A stretch of DNA of 64,000 nt from Aquila chrysaetos chrysaetos (Eukaryota > Chordata > Aves > Accipitriformes > Accipitridae). Each line of letters starts with the position of its first letter. The stretch's first letter is position 1. The notes beneath the pieces were generated by a model. That model saw only the letters and a program-made list of their open reading frames with translations, ran no database searches and was not told where the DNA came from. This document shows positions 45,655-59,132 of the stretch, one piece after another. The stretch spans positions 8,208,501 to 8,272,500 of the forward strand of contig NC_044018.1 in assembly GCF_900496995.4 (NCBI RefSeq). Reading direction: 5' to 3'. Made by a program: the position numbers and the translations under genes.

Positions 45655-48600
45655 TCACCCAACCTGGAAAGACAGTTCTCATGGATGCTGCGTACAAGCC
45701 CTGCCTAGCGATCGGGTGGGACAGAGACAACGCAGCCCTCAGTGCTCCCTGACCCAGGCTGGTTTTGGTTCCAGGACTGAAACTAATCTTCAAAAGGTGG
45801 CAACTCTTGTTATATAGGACTGTGCGGAGGGATTTTTGAAATAAAAGCTTATTCTGAACTCAGGCTGAATATAACACCTTGTGCACTGGAGAGATGGAGT
45901 AAGCTTTCGAGTTTTCTGAATTAACCTTGAAATGTGAGCGTGGTTGTTGCACTGTAAAAAATCTCCCCAAAAGTCTTTTCTGGCACTATAAATGTGAAAC
46001 AAAAGCCAATAAGTAGGGTGGATTTCAACAACTGCTACAGCAGAGACTGAATAATATCAGCCAATTTGCTAAAAATCTTTTAATTAATAGGGTTTATTTG
46101 CTGGTGAAATAAATCATGTAGTTCTAGATTTTCGGGAAGTCAGACTCCAGAGGGTGCTATACAAATACTGACAGTAAGTTTCATCTTCTAAATAAATACA
46201 TTAAACCTTGGAGGGCAAAGGACACCCGAACAAATGAAGCTGTCTGTCACTGAACACAGCTTAAAGAAGAACAAAACCCCAAGAGAGAAAACTGCAATCG
46301 AAAAACCAAGACTCCATCCCCAGATTTTTCTTTTTATATATAATTGGTTATATCACAACACAGCACAAGAGTACAGTGAAAAGCAGAGTAATAGGAAAAC
46401 GTGGTCCTCGAGAAGCAATGCAAACAGGATGCAAACTAAGGGTGCGCAGCAAGAAAAGATAATCATCTGTTGTGATAAATATTCATATAGCAGCAGCATT
46501 CAAAGATCCCAACTGGGATTGAGGCCAGGATGCAAATAAATATTCCTGAGGTCCGTGCGACTGGTCCTGAGAAACACGGGGCGCCAGCAGCATCTGCTGG
46601 CCTGCAGATGCCTCCGGTCGTCCAGAAGCTACTTGGCTCTCACCTTCTTTTTCAGCGTGCCTGTCCATGCAGTGCATGAGAGCCAAGTCACAGCAGGAGC
46701 AGGGATGGGAATGGGGCAGGGGCACAGCGAGGTGGGAGGGCAGGGATGTGGCCTGAGCCAGCTAATGTGCTGGCCAGGCAGGTGAAGATGCAGTGTCACC
46801 TGGGACTGCTGCCAGGGCTTCCCCTTTCCCCACCCAAATTGAAGAAGCAGGTTTCATTTAGGAGGAAAACAGAGGATTTCTCCTCCCAATAGCAATTCAC
46901 ACCGCTCTCCTGCCAGGTGAGGTTGGTGCAAGCTCAGTCAAAGCAAGGATGTAACTGTCCATGGGGAGCTGAACCCCACGTGCCTGCAGGGCCAGGGCAC
47001 CAGGGACATGACCGTGGTCTCGGGCTGACTCCCAGCCCCCTGCTCACCAGCCTTCCTTGACACCACGGCCAGCAGTTTTAGGTACAGCTCAAAGAATTTA
47101 GGTCTGGCCATCCTGCAGTTGTTTGTGGATGAAAAAGAGAAGTGATGCAAAGGCACAGAAAAATGACAGCGCTCATCTTCTGGAAAAAATCCCACGTGAG
47201 CAGCGAGTCCGTGGCTCCTTGCTATTACCTCTGGCACGACACAGGGCTGAGTAGGGCTTGAGATCACTTCATCAGCTTCCAAACCAGAAAAGAAGACACT
47301 CCTCTCTTTTCCTTTGCTGAAATCCATTTCTAAGGCACTTTCTAGGAGGTAAAACGGCTGCTCCCCTTCCCCAGAGTCACAAATGTCAGGCACTTGGCTG
47401 CAGATATCTTAATGTCATTAAACGGTACCTTGTAGGAGAGGGAGCAGTGGACATATGGCAGTGGGTGGCAAAGCTCTGATTTCAGGAAGTGCTTTTTTAA
47501 AGAAGGTTGGGGGCGTTTAACCTTACACGGGAGCCAAGATGAAACGTGGCATCGGGACATGGGAATAATGCGGATAGCGGGTATACTGGTGATGAGCCAG
47601 ACAACCCCCATGGGGGAGGTTAATCCCCACTACAGGCTGCTCAGGAAGCAGTACAAGTCGTTAAAGGGCAGTTTAAATAAAGTTGTAAAATGTATGAAGT
47701 GTGTAGTGAAGCCAGCACCTTCCCTCGGTGCGGTGGGACACACCAGAGCTGCCCCTGATGCTCCTGAGGCAAGTCTGCACTGGACGCAGCCGTAACGTGA
47801 AGCAATGCAAAACACAGGTGCAAACTGTGCCACTAAGTTAGGACATGGGGTTCGACAGGCACCACGACGTCCCAAAGTCCAGTGTGAATTAGCATTGAGA
47901 AGAGAGCTCCCCTCCGTCAGGGATGAACAATTCCCATGGGCCCGGCGGAGCGACCGCCTCCATCTCCTACCTTTCCCAGAATAAATGGGGCAGCGCCGCT
48001 GCCTGAGCACCGCGAGCTCTCCCTCTTGCTCGCCCACCTTGCTTTAATTAGGTAAGTGAGAAAATGTGATTCTGTTTCTTTCCTGGATTTTTTCCCCCCC
48101 TCTTTCTCTCCTCTTTTGTCTGAGCTCGTGGCTTATTTTGAAAGGGAATAATAATTAGAACATGTTGCTCCCTTTCATCAGCTTGAAAGTTAATGTCACA
48201 TATCAAAACCGATGTCACTTTTCAGTCTTACTCTTCCTTTTGCTCAAACAGCTAGAAAAAGCTGTCTCTGTGTATATGTGTGTGTGTGTTCATGACCGTG
48301 TGCAGTCACGACTTGGGCTCGTTGCTGATGGCATTAAGGGTACATATAATTGCAGTGTTTTTCACCAAGGGATTTGAAGAGTACGTACCATCGCAGTGCC
48401 TCTAGAAGACAGGAGAGGCTTTTATAAACTAACGGCTTTTCGCACCAGCTCTTTTAAGCACTATAGTCAAGGGTGAATTTCATTTAGCTTCACTGATTTA
48501 AGAATATTCAAGTGATTTAAGCAATCAGCAGCCTTTTTCTTTTGGATTCTCCCTTACGAAGGCTTCCTAGCTCTGTTAGCTATGATTGTACTAAATATCC

Positions 48601-48956
48601 TGTTACTATTATCCTTTTCATTTAAGACTGGAATAAGCACTGTAAAGCATTTCAACCTCCTTACCATCTGTTATTTGCTCTCCATTCTCTCTTGTCTTTC
48701 CGTTGTTCCTTATACAGCTATGAAATATCTACTGCACCTACTGATGTTACTGGTTTTTATTAAAACAGCAGAATACCTGAGCAGGGCACATATTGCCAAA
48801 TTCAGCAGACAACAACCTCAGGTCCCTGGAGTTGCGGTTTGTGCCTGTAACTCTGAGAATGTTTTCTTCTCGCTACTTGGCTGCAGGCACTGGCTGGACA
48901 AGTAGAAATATTTCTCAGGTCTTTGCTGGGAATCACTTATGACTACTCTATAACCT

Positions 48957-49055
48957 GCATCACATGCCAGGGTGAAGCACAGAATATTAATGCCGCTTCT
49001 GGCCTAAAATTAGGAGTTATCAACTCATAAACATGGGAGACCGTGCCTCACCTCC
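48957..49055 (+). repeat. Diverged direct repeat, copy 1
   Basis: GCATCACATGCCAGGGTGAA then GCACAGAATATTAATG, CTTCTGGCCTAAAAT and later ACCGTGCCTCA recur in the same order at 49693-49800. The copies differ by scattered substitutions and small indels. I do not recognise a repeat family. Confidence 0.75.
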
Positions 49056-49692
49056 TTGAAAATGGACATCATTATGCAAAAATCTAATGAATTTATTGTT
49101 TAAAATGCTAGGGAAGTTTTTGAACACCGTCAGGACTGTTTTTTCAGGTGACATGAACCTCAGCACAGCTCCTGTTGGATGAAGGGAGCTGCTCAGGTTT
49201 TGCGCCAGCAGAGGATCTAGTCCATAAACTCCTTGCTGAGTGGTGATGCTGCCGGATACCCCCACGGTGCCGTGCACAACCGGGGTGATTCTGCCAGAGC
49301 CAGGGCACCGCTACCACGTGAGCAAAGGCTTTGTGGACAGTCACTGGGGACACAGTAGAGTAACAACTTTTGAGAGATGCTGTCTGGCCTGCTTCAAGGC
49401 ACCTATGTCACCGATACTGATTTCAGTGGCTGAAAGCAGGGTCTTCAACCAGCCTGCAATCACAAGTGTGTTTCATAAAAAGCAGGGAAGGAAAAATCTT
49501 AGGAGCTCTTATCTTTCCTTAATTACCTAAACATTTTGGGGGAGAGATTCAGCTCTAGATTCAGACACCTAAATAGGTACATACAAGCAAGTATTTACTT
49601 GTCAGCTAGACATGTGTAAACTCATGTTATAATTAATAGCGACTTAGTCAACACACTTAACACAGTCCCCAGAGCAATCTGATCTGAGAGGA

Positions 49693-49800
49693 TGCATCAC
49701 GCACCAGGGGAAGCAGAGAATATCAATGTCCCCTTCTGGCCTAAAACTGTGAGCCATCAGCTCCCGGGAAAGGGACCGTGTTCATCAGACCATGCCTCAG
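49693..49800 (+). repeat. Diverged direct repeat, copy 2
   Basis: GCATCACGCACCAGGGGAAG then CAGAGAATATCAATG, CTTCTGGCCTAAAAC and CCATGCCTCAG align to 48957-49055, about 735 bases away. The second copy carries a short extra stretch (GGGAAAGGGACCGTGTTCAT) relative to the first. Confidence 0.75.
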
Positions 49801-52800
49801 ACCATGCCACACTGAGATGTCTACAACCAGATGTCAACCCAAACTGGAGAGTGATTATTTCTCCCCTCTGGTGGGGATTTTCGCATCCATTTGCCCTGGG
49901 TGCTGTGCTCGGAAGGTCACGATCACGCTACGACAAAGCCTAAATGTTATCATTGGGTCAGCGTTGACTCAGAGGAGTATATGATGAACATGATCTGCTA
50001 TACCTTGAAGTCGACCATTTCAAGCTTTTCCCTAATAATCTGTTCATACATAAGTTACTCCCATCTCCGTAGGCAGGCCAGAGCTTGAGCAAACTAGATT
50101 ACAAAACAGCTGAATGTGGTTCTTTTTGTTCCTGGCTGGTAGTTTGGACATTTACTTTGCTAAACTTCTTGTGACATTTCTTTTCCTACTAATTATATCG
50201 GTATTATGAACACTTGCTTGCAAGTGGGCTTTGTTCTGGTATCTTCTAAGTCTCAGTTACAAAACCCTCTTCAGTATCACATTAAAAATAATCTTTTTAT
50301 TCTCAAATCTCTAATCCAGTAAAATCCTCACAGGTATTCTCCAAAAGGAGTCTCAGTTTGCTCCTGCATAGACTTGGGCTACAACAGTATATAGTTAGTT
50401 TTAAAAGGAAATATGTTTACTGCTACAGAGTCAAATTTCCTGCTCCTTAAACGCTACACTGGAAAGCTCTGAAGATTTTTAACATTTTTGAAGTAATGCC
50501 CAGAGAGGTTAAAATAATGTTTCCCTTATGCCTTATAATTCATCTGTCTCTCTAGTTTACTGTTCTCCTACAAAGGACCCTTTGTGCTATCTGCCTAAAG
50601 AAACAGGCTTCAGCTAGAAATACAAATACGGAAGTTAGATTACCCACATTACGATAGGGTTTTGCTCCAATAAACTGCTGTTTCAGCTCTTTATGCATAA
50701 TTCCAATAGAGTTTTTAAAAACATTATGAAGTAAGAATTCGATTCATCTGAGAGCTACGAAGGAGATTTATGTCGTCTTACATAAATCCTGGGTTCAGAC
50801 TCACCCCATGTCTTGCACCGGCCTGATCTGAGAGCTGCAGCAAGGACCTCCTCAGACGGAGGAAGCCATCAGGGACAGATCTGAAGCAGAATCAGTTCCC
50901 CACTGCATAATACTCCTTCAAATAACAAGAGGGCATTCTAATTAAAAAAGACCACCCAAACGCCCTAACCGGGCAGATGCTAGCCTTTGACGCGTACCCT
51001 GCAGCCACATAACGCATCGCCCAGCGGGCTGTGCCAGCGGTGACCTCTGGGGATGTGGTGTGGTGGCCACGCAAGAAGGCGCGCTGGAGCGGTGACGTGA
51101 GCAGTCCCTCCCCGCAACCAACTCCGGCCCAGCCCAGGCTTTCCCAGCAGATTACCCAACCTGATATTCAAAATATTGCCGGCTCCAAGTTTCCAAGTGC
51201 AAGCTCAGTGGGTAACTGGCTGGTTTGGGAAAGCCAAAGCTGTTGGTGCATTGCTCTGCCATTCTCAGAAATATGCTTTTTTTTTGGCTAGATTTTCACG
51301 GTGCTGCCCTGCTACTTGGTAATGAGGGTACTTGCTTTGATACATCTAACCCCCGGGTATTAAAAAGACATTCTGTGTTTCCAGTAACCTCCTGCACATT
51401 CCTACGCCCAAGGTCACATCCAAGCCCAACCTAAGCTCCCTGGTGCACTCGGTGTATTTATTAATCACCCGTATTGACTTCTTGGAATTGCAATGCTGCC
51501 TTCAGATTAAACCAAAAGGCTTGGTAGCATGTCAGCTGACAGCCTCATAATATCATGAGATAAACCTGTGGCAGAAAATCTGGTTTGCAGGTGCTGGGTT
51601 CAGCCAGTGGCTCGGTGGCGGGACGCCATGTGCATAAATCTCATGCCTAGCAAGAAGGAAAGAGCAGCCCCTCCGTCTTCCTGAAATAAGGTTTCAATGT
51701 GACATCTTTATGGCAGCACAGCTGACTAAACACTGTAATGTCATCAGCGCTGTGTAAAGCGAACTGCTGTCCTCTTCTCCGAACTGTTTGCAAAGCAGCT
51801 CACGGGTAGGTATTTCTAGCAGTAATATGATGAGAGTTTTTTAAATATGCAGGAAGATAAATCATTGATCCATCATACTTGATTTATCTAATATTAAGGC
51901 TTAAAGAACTTTGCTCTTACCATGCAATCTCTAGCTTGCTGACTGAACTCTATCAAATAAACCCCCTAAGTTCCCCCTAAGGTTACTACAGAGGTGAGTG
52001 ACATTTCTTTTGTTTACAGGCAGTCGCCTATTCAAATACTTGTACGCACACAGATGCACCACAAAAGCACGCTGCCGACAACAAAATGGCTGAAGCTTCT
52101 AAGATGCTTCATAGAACCAAGTAAACTAGTGACACATCTATCCCTACAACATACTGACACACGAATCCATGTGCAATAATTCTCCAAAATGCTTCTTGCC
52201 TATGGTGTAAAATGATTTTGGTTCTGGATGTCGGTCCGGAGTGCTGGGGCCACGTGCAGCACAAGGCCACTCAAGTGAGCATGCGTGAGGAGCTACTTGT
52301 GGACGTGTGTCTTTATAAGGCTGTTGCTTCAGCAACAGCAGAGAAATATTTTGTAAAAAATAGGAAAATGTGTTGGAAAAGCCACAAATTAAGAGACTGA
52401 GAAGACTGGGAGACAAGGGAGCTCCTCAAACCAATTAAAACTTCAGAGAAGTAATTCAGTAGATTTTCAGTCAAGGGTATCCCTTTAAAAAAACGTAAAA
52501 GTTTAGTAGGGAGGGAATTTAAGGAACTGCTAATGTCACCTGCATCCTCTTTTTTTTAATTTAATGCAGTTTCTTCCTCAATATATAGCTAAGGGCATGT
52601 TCCTGCACTGATTCTGTTCCTGTTGCTGCCTTTTCTTCTCCCTTTCTAAGCCTGTACAGGCTCTGAGTGTGTCTGCAAAAGCCTCATTTAAATCTGTGCT
52701 CTTTGAGCAGCCCGTCCCTGGGAAATCACAGGGGTTACTGCTCATCCCTTGCGTTTTTCACTTTCAGAGAAATTGGAGCTTCTTGCACTTTCATTATGGC

Positions 52801-53499
52801 ATCTTTTTGAATTTGTCTGCTCTTCCCACAAATGGATTTCAAAGCATCAGGGTAGTCTGGGCTTTTCAAAGAAGCCTAATTGAACAGTAATAGAGTGTTA
52901 GTCCCTAATTCACTTAGGCTCCCTTGGAAGCTTCCTTTTCGTACTTACTCCAACACTGCCTTCCTGAAGCTTAATGCCGTTAAGTACATTGGTTGATCAA
53001 TTAATTTCCCATTAAAATGAACTTCAGTAATTTGTACATGCTGGTATTTGGTATCAGCTTCTGAATATATCATTACCTCCTTGTCACTGCAGAGCAGAGT
53101 TGGAGTTGTGCTTGCTCCCTGTCAGATTCTCCATTTTCTTGGAGCAAGCCACTCTTCTGCATAACTTTGGAGACTCTTTAAAATGTGCCTGAAAAATTAA
53201 GCTACCATCTCAACAGCCTAACTGCAGAACAGGGACCTTCCATCTGGTCTCTCATGGTTACCAACCCCTTCTCCTCTGTAGGATCTTGCCTCTGAACTGC
53301 CATTATCTGTCACTGCCAAAATATAGCCCATAGGCATTTGTAGCATTTTTTGACATAAATCCTCTTTTCCTTCTCTCCATCACCTTTCCTTACCCTTACT
53401 GACAGATACAGGGCTTTCAGGTGGGCTTTGTGTTTGCTTAGACTAATTTGCCAAGTCTCAAATTCATCCCAGTGAACCTTACTGTTGTTATACCCCTTG

Positions 53500-53730
53500 C
53501 ATCCTTCCAGGCAACTCCTCTCCTTGGGGCTTCAAAAACTCATAGACATTTATCCCTCTTTAGCTGTCATTAGGCCAAGTCATGCATATTCACATCTTTT
53601 AATCTTTTTTTTCTCACATCAGTTCCTTCAGTCTTTTAATCATTTGTGTTGCTCTTCTCTAAATTACCTCCAATTTGTCTACGCATCTCTGGTTCTCAGG
53701 CACCATGAAGATGCTGCTTAGACAAATCTG
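53500..53730 (-). mobile_element. Old CR1-like LINE scrap
   Basis: The plus strand reads ATTTATCCCTCTTTAGCTGT, then CAGTTCCTTCAGTCTTTTAA, TCATTTGTGTTGCTCTTCTC and TCCAATTTGTCTACGCATCT. This is diverged but ordered CR1 ORF2 C-terminal text in reverse complement. The upstream boundary is unclear, and a similar signal may begin near 53390. Confidence 0.6.
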
Positions 53731-54334
53731 CCTCTGAGGACACAAGTTCATAGAAGGCTTGTTAATGCCTTTACAGTGAGATGTTTCATTTTGCTGCTGG
53801 ACATCATGATTTTAAACAGGGTTTGAAAAAAGGGCATGCGATTATATCCTTGCAAAGTGCAACAAAAGGTGACTGCCATTCAGCTGAGCCTCTCATGTGT
53901 CACTCGTAGCTGCAGTACCCGCCTCTCTTCCAGCACTACTCTGGGCAACTTGTTGAAAAGTTTGTCCTCTCCTCACTTCTTGTCCCTTCTCAGGGTGAGA
54001 GGGAAGCTTCATGCAACTGGGAGTCTTGTTTTCCCAGGCTTTCTGTTATTAATAAACACGTTACTATGTTTTTTGTGTCAGAGAAAACAGATACAACTTT
54101 GGGCTTGGATCAGAAGGTGGGAAAGTTTCCAATGAGCTTTGGTATGTCTGTGCTCTGGGCAGGCAGCAAATTGCTGCACATCCAGCAACTTCCCATCTTC
54201 CCCATCCCGCGCTGACGCTGGGCACGACTGCAGCTCTGCGCAGCTCTGGCAATCGTTAGTACCGGCAGACAATATGCCTCGTTATCCACCGAATCCTCCC
54301 GACAGCCCACGTGGGTGGCATCACTTCCCTTCAG

Positions 54335-54430
54335 CTTATAATGTAAGAAATGGGGGCAAAAAGGTGAAACAACCTGCCCAAGGCCACGCAGAGAGCTGGG
54401 GGATGAGCTCAGGTGAAGACTACGTGGGGC
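54335..54430 (+). mobile_element. MIR-like ancient SINE scrap (tail part)
   Basis: GTAAGAAATGGGGGCAAAAA, then CCTGCCCAAGGCCACGCAGA and GAGCTGGGGGATGAGCTCAG follows the MIR tail (GGGGAAACTGAGGC...CTTGCCCAAGGTCACACAG...GAGCTGGGATT). This is the clearest of the MIR-like pieces. Confidence 0.5.
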
Positions 54431-57239
54431 CTGGCAGAAATCTTAGCTTGTTCGGACGGCTCAGACAGTAAAGCCTCCATTATACAATATATTTTTTGCA
54501 TGAGTTCGCCAGAGTTGTAATAAGCTTATCAAGAGGATAACTGTTAGGATAAACCCTACAATCTTGTCCATCAGTCAGGAAGAGAAATAAATAGCAAAAC
54601 CCAGTAGATTCACATTTCCAGATGTGTCAGTCGGCTGCAGGTTTTCCACTCAGTGACAAGCAATCAAGAGGACTCCTACAACCAGTGCTCTGTGGCCGCT
54701 GGTACAGGAAATTACCTACCTAGTCCAGACCTCACATCACAGGTTGCTGCTTTTGGTTAGACCGATTTTATGTGACTGCACTACCAGCAGCACTAAAATA
54801 GCTCCATAAACATTACCATATGAGCTGGTGCGGTGCTCCAACGCACTGGATACAGTTATTTACCAAATACTAGCTTAAGACATATGTCATTATCTGAACT
54901 GCCTTTCTGTCTTACGTAGATGGATCAGTAACCTTTAAAGCACTGTTATTCCCTCTTTGTAACGAGGCTCAGATGCTGTTTTTTGTAATGCCACAGAGCA
55001 CTTTTATAAGCACCGTTAAGACTTTGTATGAGCACAATTTGCAAAATTAAAAGCCAGCCAGAGCACAGCTTTTCAACTTGCCTTGCAAGCAAATCACGGT
55101 TTCTTCCCTGCCACTGCCCTCCAGCCTGGTGGGGAAAGAATTAACAAAAGCAGAAACAATTAGATACCCAAAGAAGAGCTTTTAAAAGGCAGAGAAGAGC
55201 AGGAAGACAGCAAACTCAATGCCCTTCCAGGAGAAGGGCAGGGTCCATTGAAAATCTCCTTCCATGAAAAGCCGAATGGGATCCAGACAGAGGAGGAGGC
55301 AGTGGTGGCTAAGTTGTCATAAGAGTGCAGCACAAGGAGCTGCGGTGTGGGGAACACCAGTGGTGAGATTTACTGTCCCCCCGTGTGAGCTTGCACTCCA
55401 GGGTGACACAAAGCCATTAAAGCTTTTTTGGAGGAGCCCCTGCCAGGCTTTGCCAGGGAAGATGGACATGCAGGTGAGATGAAGAGCACAGACCTTTCCC
55501 TGTTTGTGCCAGACACCCACCTTTGGGAGAATCACCAGTTCAGTGCTTGGAAGAAGCTGCCAAAGAGGCATTTTAATCACCTGCCATTGGAGCTATTGAA
55601 AATAAAAACGTGATGACAGAGCCTGGCTTGTCAGGCAAAGGGAGATGGGAAGAGGGGAGATATGAAAAGTGCAGGCCTTGGAAATCCAGGCCTTGAAAGA
55701 TTTAATTGCCAGGACTGCCTTTGGGAAAGAGAAATAAAACCAGACCAGTCACCTGAGGAGTGAGTAGAGCAGGAGTGATGTCTTGGGGCTGTTGCAATTC
55801 ATGGCTAAAACCTCTCCAGCAACCCTCCCAACACATCCTACCAGCTGAGCGCAAAAGCAACAATCCTGTTGCTGCGCTGGTGTCCTCCACATGCTGGCTC
55901 CCCATCCCAAAGAGTCTAAAGAGAGCTGAGTGAATCCATCTCACCAAACTGTGAATAAAGTCAAAATATCCATGCGTAGCTCCTGCAGGAAGGTCCACCC
56001 CACGTTCGGTATTGCCATGGTCGCCCAGTTCTGCAAAGCTCTGAGAAGCCCGTGCATCTCATGGGAGCTTGGGCAGTTCCTGGCATAGTGGGCCTTGCCG
56101 CACACCAAGCACAAATTTTCACTCATCATCTTTATCAGAAATGAGATTATTTAGGACTATCTTCCTTCCTATCCACTGTCAGAGCTATTTGTTCCTGGGC
56201 TCTGAAAATGCAGAAGTCATTATTGTAAAGATGGTACTTTTCATGGTAAGTATGAGTACCTACTTTTAGAAAATAAGTACCTATTTAACTAAGAGCTTTA
56301 TAATAGATCAAGCAGTGCACAGAGCACAAAAAAAGTGAGAGCTACGATTCAAAGAAACTAGTGGTAGCATTGGGCATGAAAATAGTTATCTACTTAGTAT
56401 CTTTAATATTAATTTATTCAAGACCCTCATCTCTGGATAAATTCAAATTAAAAATTAAAAGCCCTTGTAAAGTAATGCATGAAACCAAAGCACCACAGAG
56501 AAATTTGGAGAAGCAAATAAAACTGTCATCATAAACTACAAAGGCACTGCAGAACCAGGACAGAAGGGAAGGAAACCTGGAAATAAAACCCCCCAGAAAA
56601 CCAACCCAACCGCAACATGAAAGAAAGAGAGGAGGAGATGGCAGTGGCAGCAGCGAGAGGGGAGCAAGAAAAACCACCGCTTAAAAAAATAAATTCATAA
56701 CATCACCGCAGCAGGGCGCCGAAGGAAATATTTAAACCAGCAATTTTGAAAAGGTAACCCAGACCGACTGGTGAGTGACACCTTCTGTTTGCACCAGGCA
56801 AACAGGCTCCTGCCGCAGGGCTCCTGTACTGCGGCCCCTGGGAATAATCCCTGAAGTTGCATTAGATTCAGAGGTCAGAGCTGCACAGAGCTGACTGCTG
56901 TCATCAAACTTTAAGCAAGCAGGGAAATACTCTGTAAAACAATGTGTTTTTCAGGGCCAGCGAGAGCCAAAAAGGGGCCCATTTCAATAAATCAATGATA
57001 CCGTGTAAATGTTTTAGGCAATAATAATACTGGGCAATGCTAAATGGCATCGCTGGCACATGGTGGAGGTGGTCAGAGCGAGCGGCGGGTCCCCAGCACA
57101 GGATTGCCCTGCTGAGCTACGTCACTTGCTCACACAGGGCAGGAAGAGTTTGGAGAAGGCCCTGGGGGCTGCAGGCTGGAAGCAGCACAGGCAGCAAGGT
57201 TTGGCCTGGCATGGAGTACCCCGCTGTCCTTAATGCCCT

Positions 57240-57320
57240 TATCCTCATCCAGCAGCCCAGTGAGGTCAGGAAATGCTATTTCTCCCACTTTCCAGGTGAG
57301 GGGCGGAGGTGCAGCTGCTC
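57240..57320 (+). mobile_element. Possible MIR-like scrap
   Basis: CAGCCCAGTGAGGTCAGGAA, then CTATTTCTCCCACTTTCCAG and GTGAGGGGCGGAGGTGCAG resembles MIR text (ACCCTGTGAGGTAGGTA...CCCATTTTACAGATGAGGAAACTGAGGC). The similarity is loose. Confidence 0.4.
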
Positions 57321-58259
57321 CGGATCACATCCAATGACACATTTAATATCCCATTGTGCATTTAGGCGCTTCAATTCCCATTTACATCAAGCAGGTACAG
57401 CCTTTCATGATGTGGGATGGCATCAACAATGTGTGGCCAAGTGTTTCCCTAAGTCCCGGTCTGGTCCATGAGCAACTGGACTGTCCTCCTTAAACTAGTC
57501 AAAATTGTGAGTGGGGATCAACAGAAGCAACTTTGACCTCCAAAGGAGGGGAAAGGGAGAAAACAACCTTTCCCTTCTGGGGGCTGTGGGGAGAACTGGC
57601 CTCCAAAAGCAGAGATTTGGGGTTCAGACCACCACAATTCACTGCTCACAAAAGCCAACTTGCAAGGCTGCACTGAAGGCAAGTGGCAGGTTTTTAAATA
57701 TCACCAGGGACTTCTTCTGGTCCCGAGGACAATCATCAGCCTCCAAACAGTCATTGCTTCTAGCATTTATCTGGAGACACTGCTAAGCAAAGTAATACAC
57801 TTAGTTTCTTGAGTCAAGAGCAGACAGCATAGCTCAGATGGTTGAGGAAAGGCTAACTCTAATAAATATATAATACCCAAAGGGTTATCTAAGCAGCCAA
57901 TAAAGATACAGAATCTTTTTTTTTTATGTACTGAAGTTACACTGATTCAGTGTGTGGCATCAAAAGAAATACAGATTTTCTGACAGATTTTTATTTCCCA
58001 CTGTTACTAAAATGCATCCTCTTCTTAAAGCAGCAGCTCACACAACTAATCCTTCCTGATTTATCTCTGACCGAGCCTGCAGCCAACAACTCGAGGCCCT
58101 AGCTTTGTATCATGCTTGTCACAAACAAGATTCTGATTCTAAATGATCAGATACGGGATTCAGATTTTGAAATTACATACATTTTGTGCATAGCCTTCAT
58201 TCCCTTTCTCTTTTTTTATCTGAACTGCCCATCCCATCTCCTACGCATCCTCATGTTTA

Positions 58260-58637
<378 letters not shown>

Positions 58638-59110
58638 TTATTAAAAGCAAGATTCACATTTTTACTGAGATCATGAAAAAAACAAAAGCCCCGGACAAAC
58701 CTCGAACCCTAATTAATTTCAGGGAGTTAATTAGAAGCAGCACCCTGGGTTACTTTAGGATTGGGGTTTAAAGGACAAAAATCAAAGTCTGTCTAACAAC
58801 TGAGCTGGGGACGGGGAGAGAAATGCACCGAGTTTGCTTTTCGTGTAAGCCTTCACAAGGCACTGGGGAAACCTACTGACATAATAGTATCTGGGGCTTC
58901 CCAAGGGACGGGAACCCAGCCAAAAGACTGCTGCTATTTCTACCGCCTACAATGTTGCTTTAAGAAACGGCAAAGATGTAAACGCCAGTGCAGACACTTA
59001 AGAATAAATGCAAACAGCACTAAGGACATTTTTGAGGATGCTGCAGTCGCTTTATGATAATTTTTGCCCTGTTCAGCTACTAAGCTACTTCAAATAAAGA
59101 AAAAATCCTG

Positions 59111-59132
59111 CCCCCCCCCCCCCTTTTTTTTC
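59111..59132 (+). repeat. C14 T8 homopolymer junction
   Basis: Fourteen C are followed directly by eight T in an intron. It is likely unstable and error-prone in sequencing. Confidence 0.9.

Noticed and set aside
46938..48037. Minus-strand frames of 151 and 135 codons in the large intron
   Set aside because: They resemble no known domain, and the flanking KLHL29 exons join perfectly without them (phase 0), so they are not KLHL29 exons.
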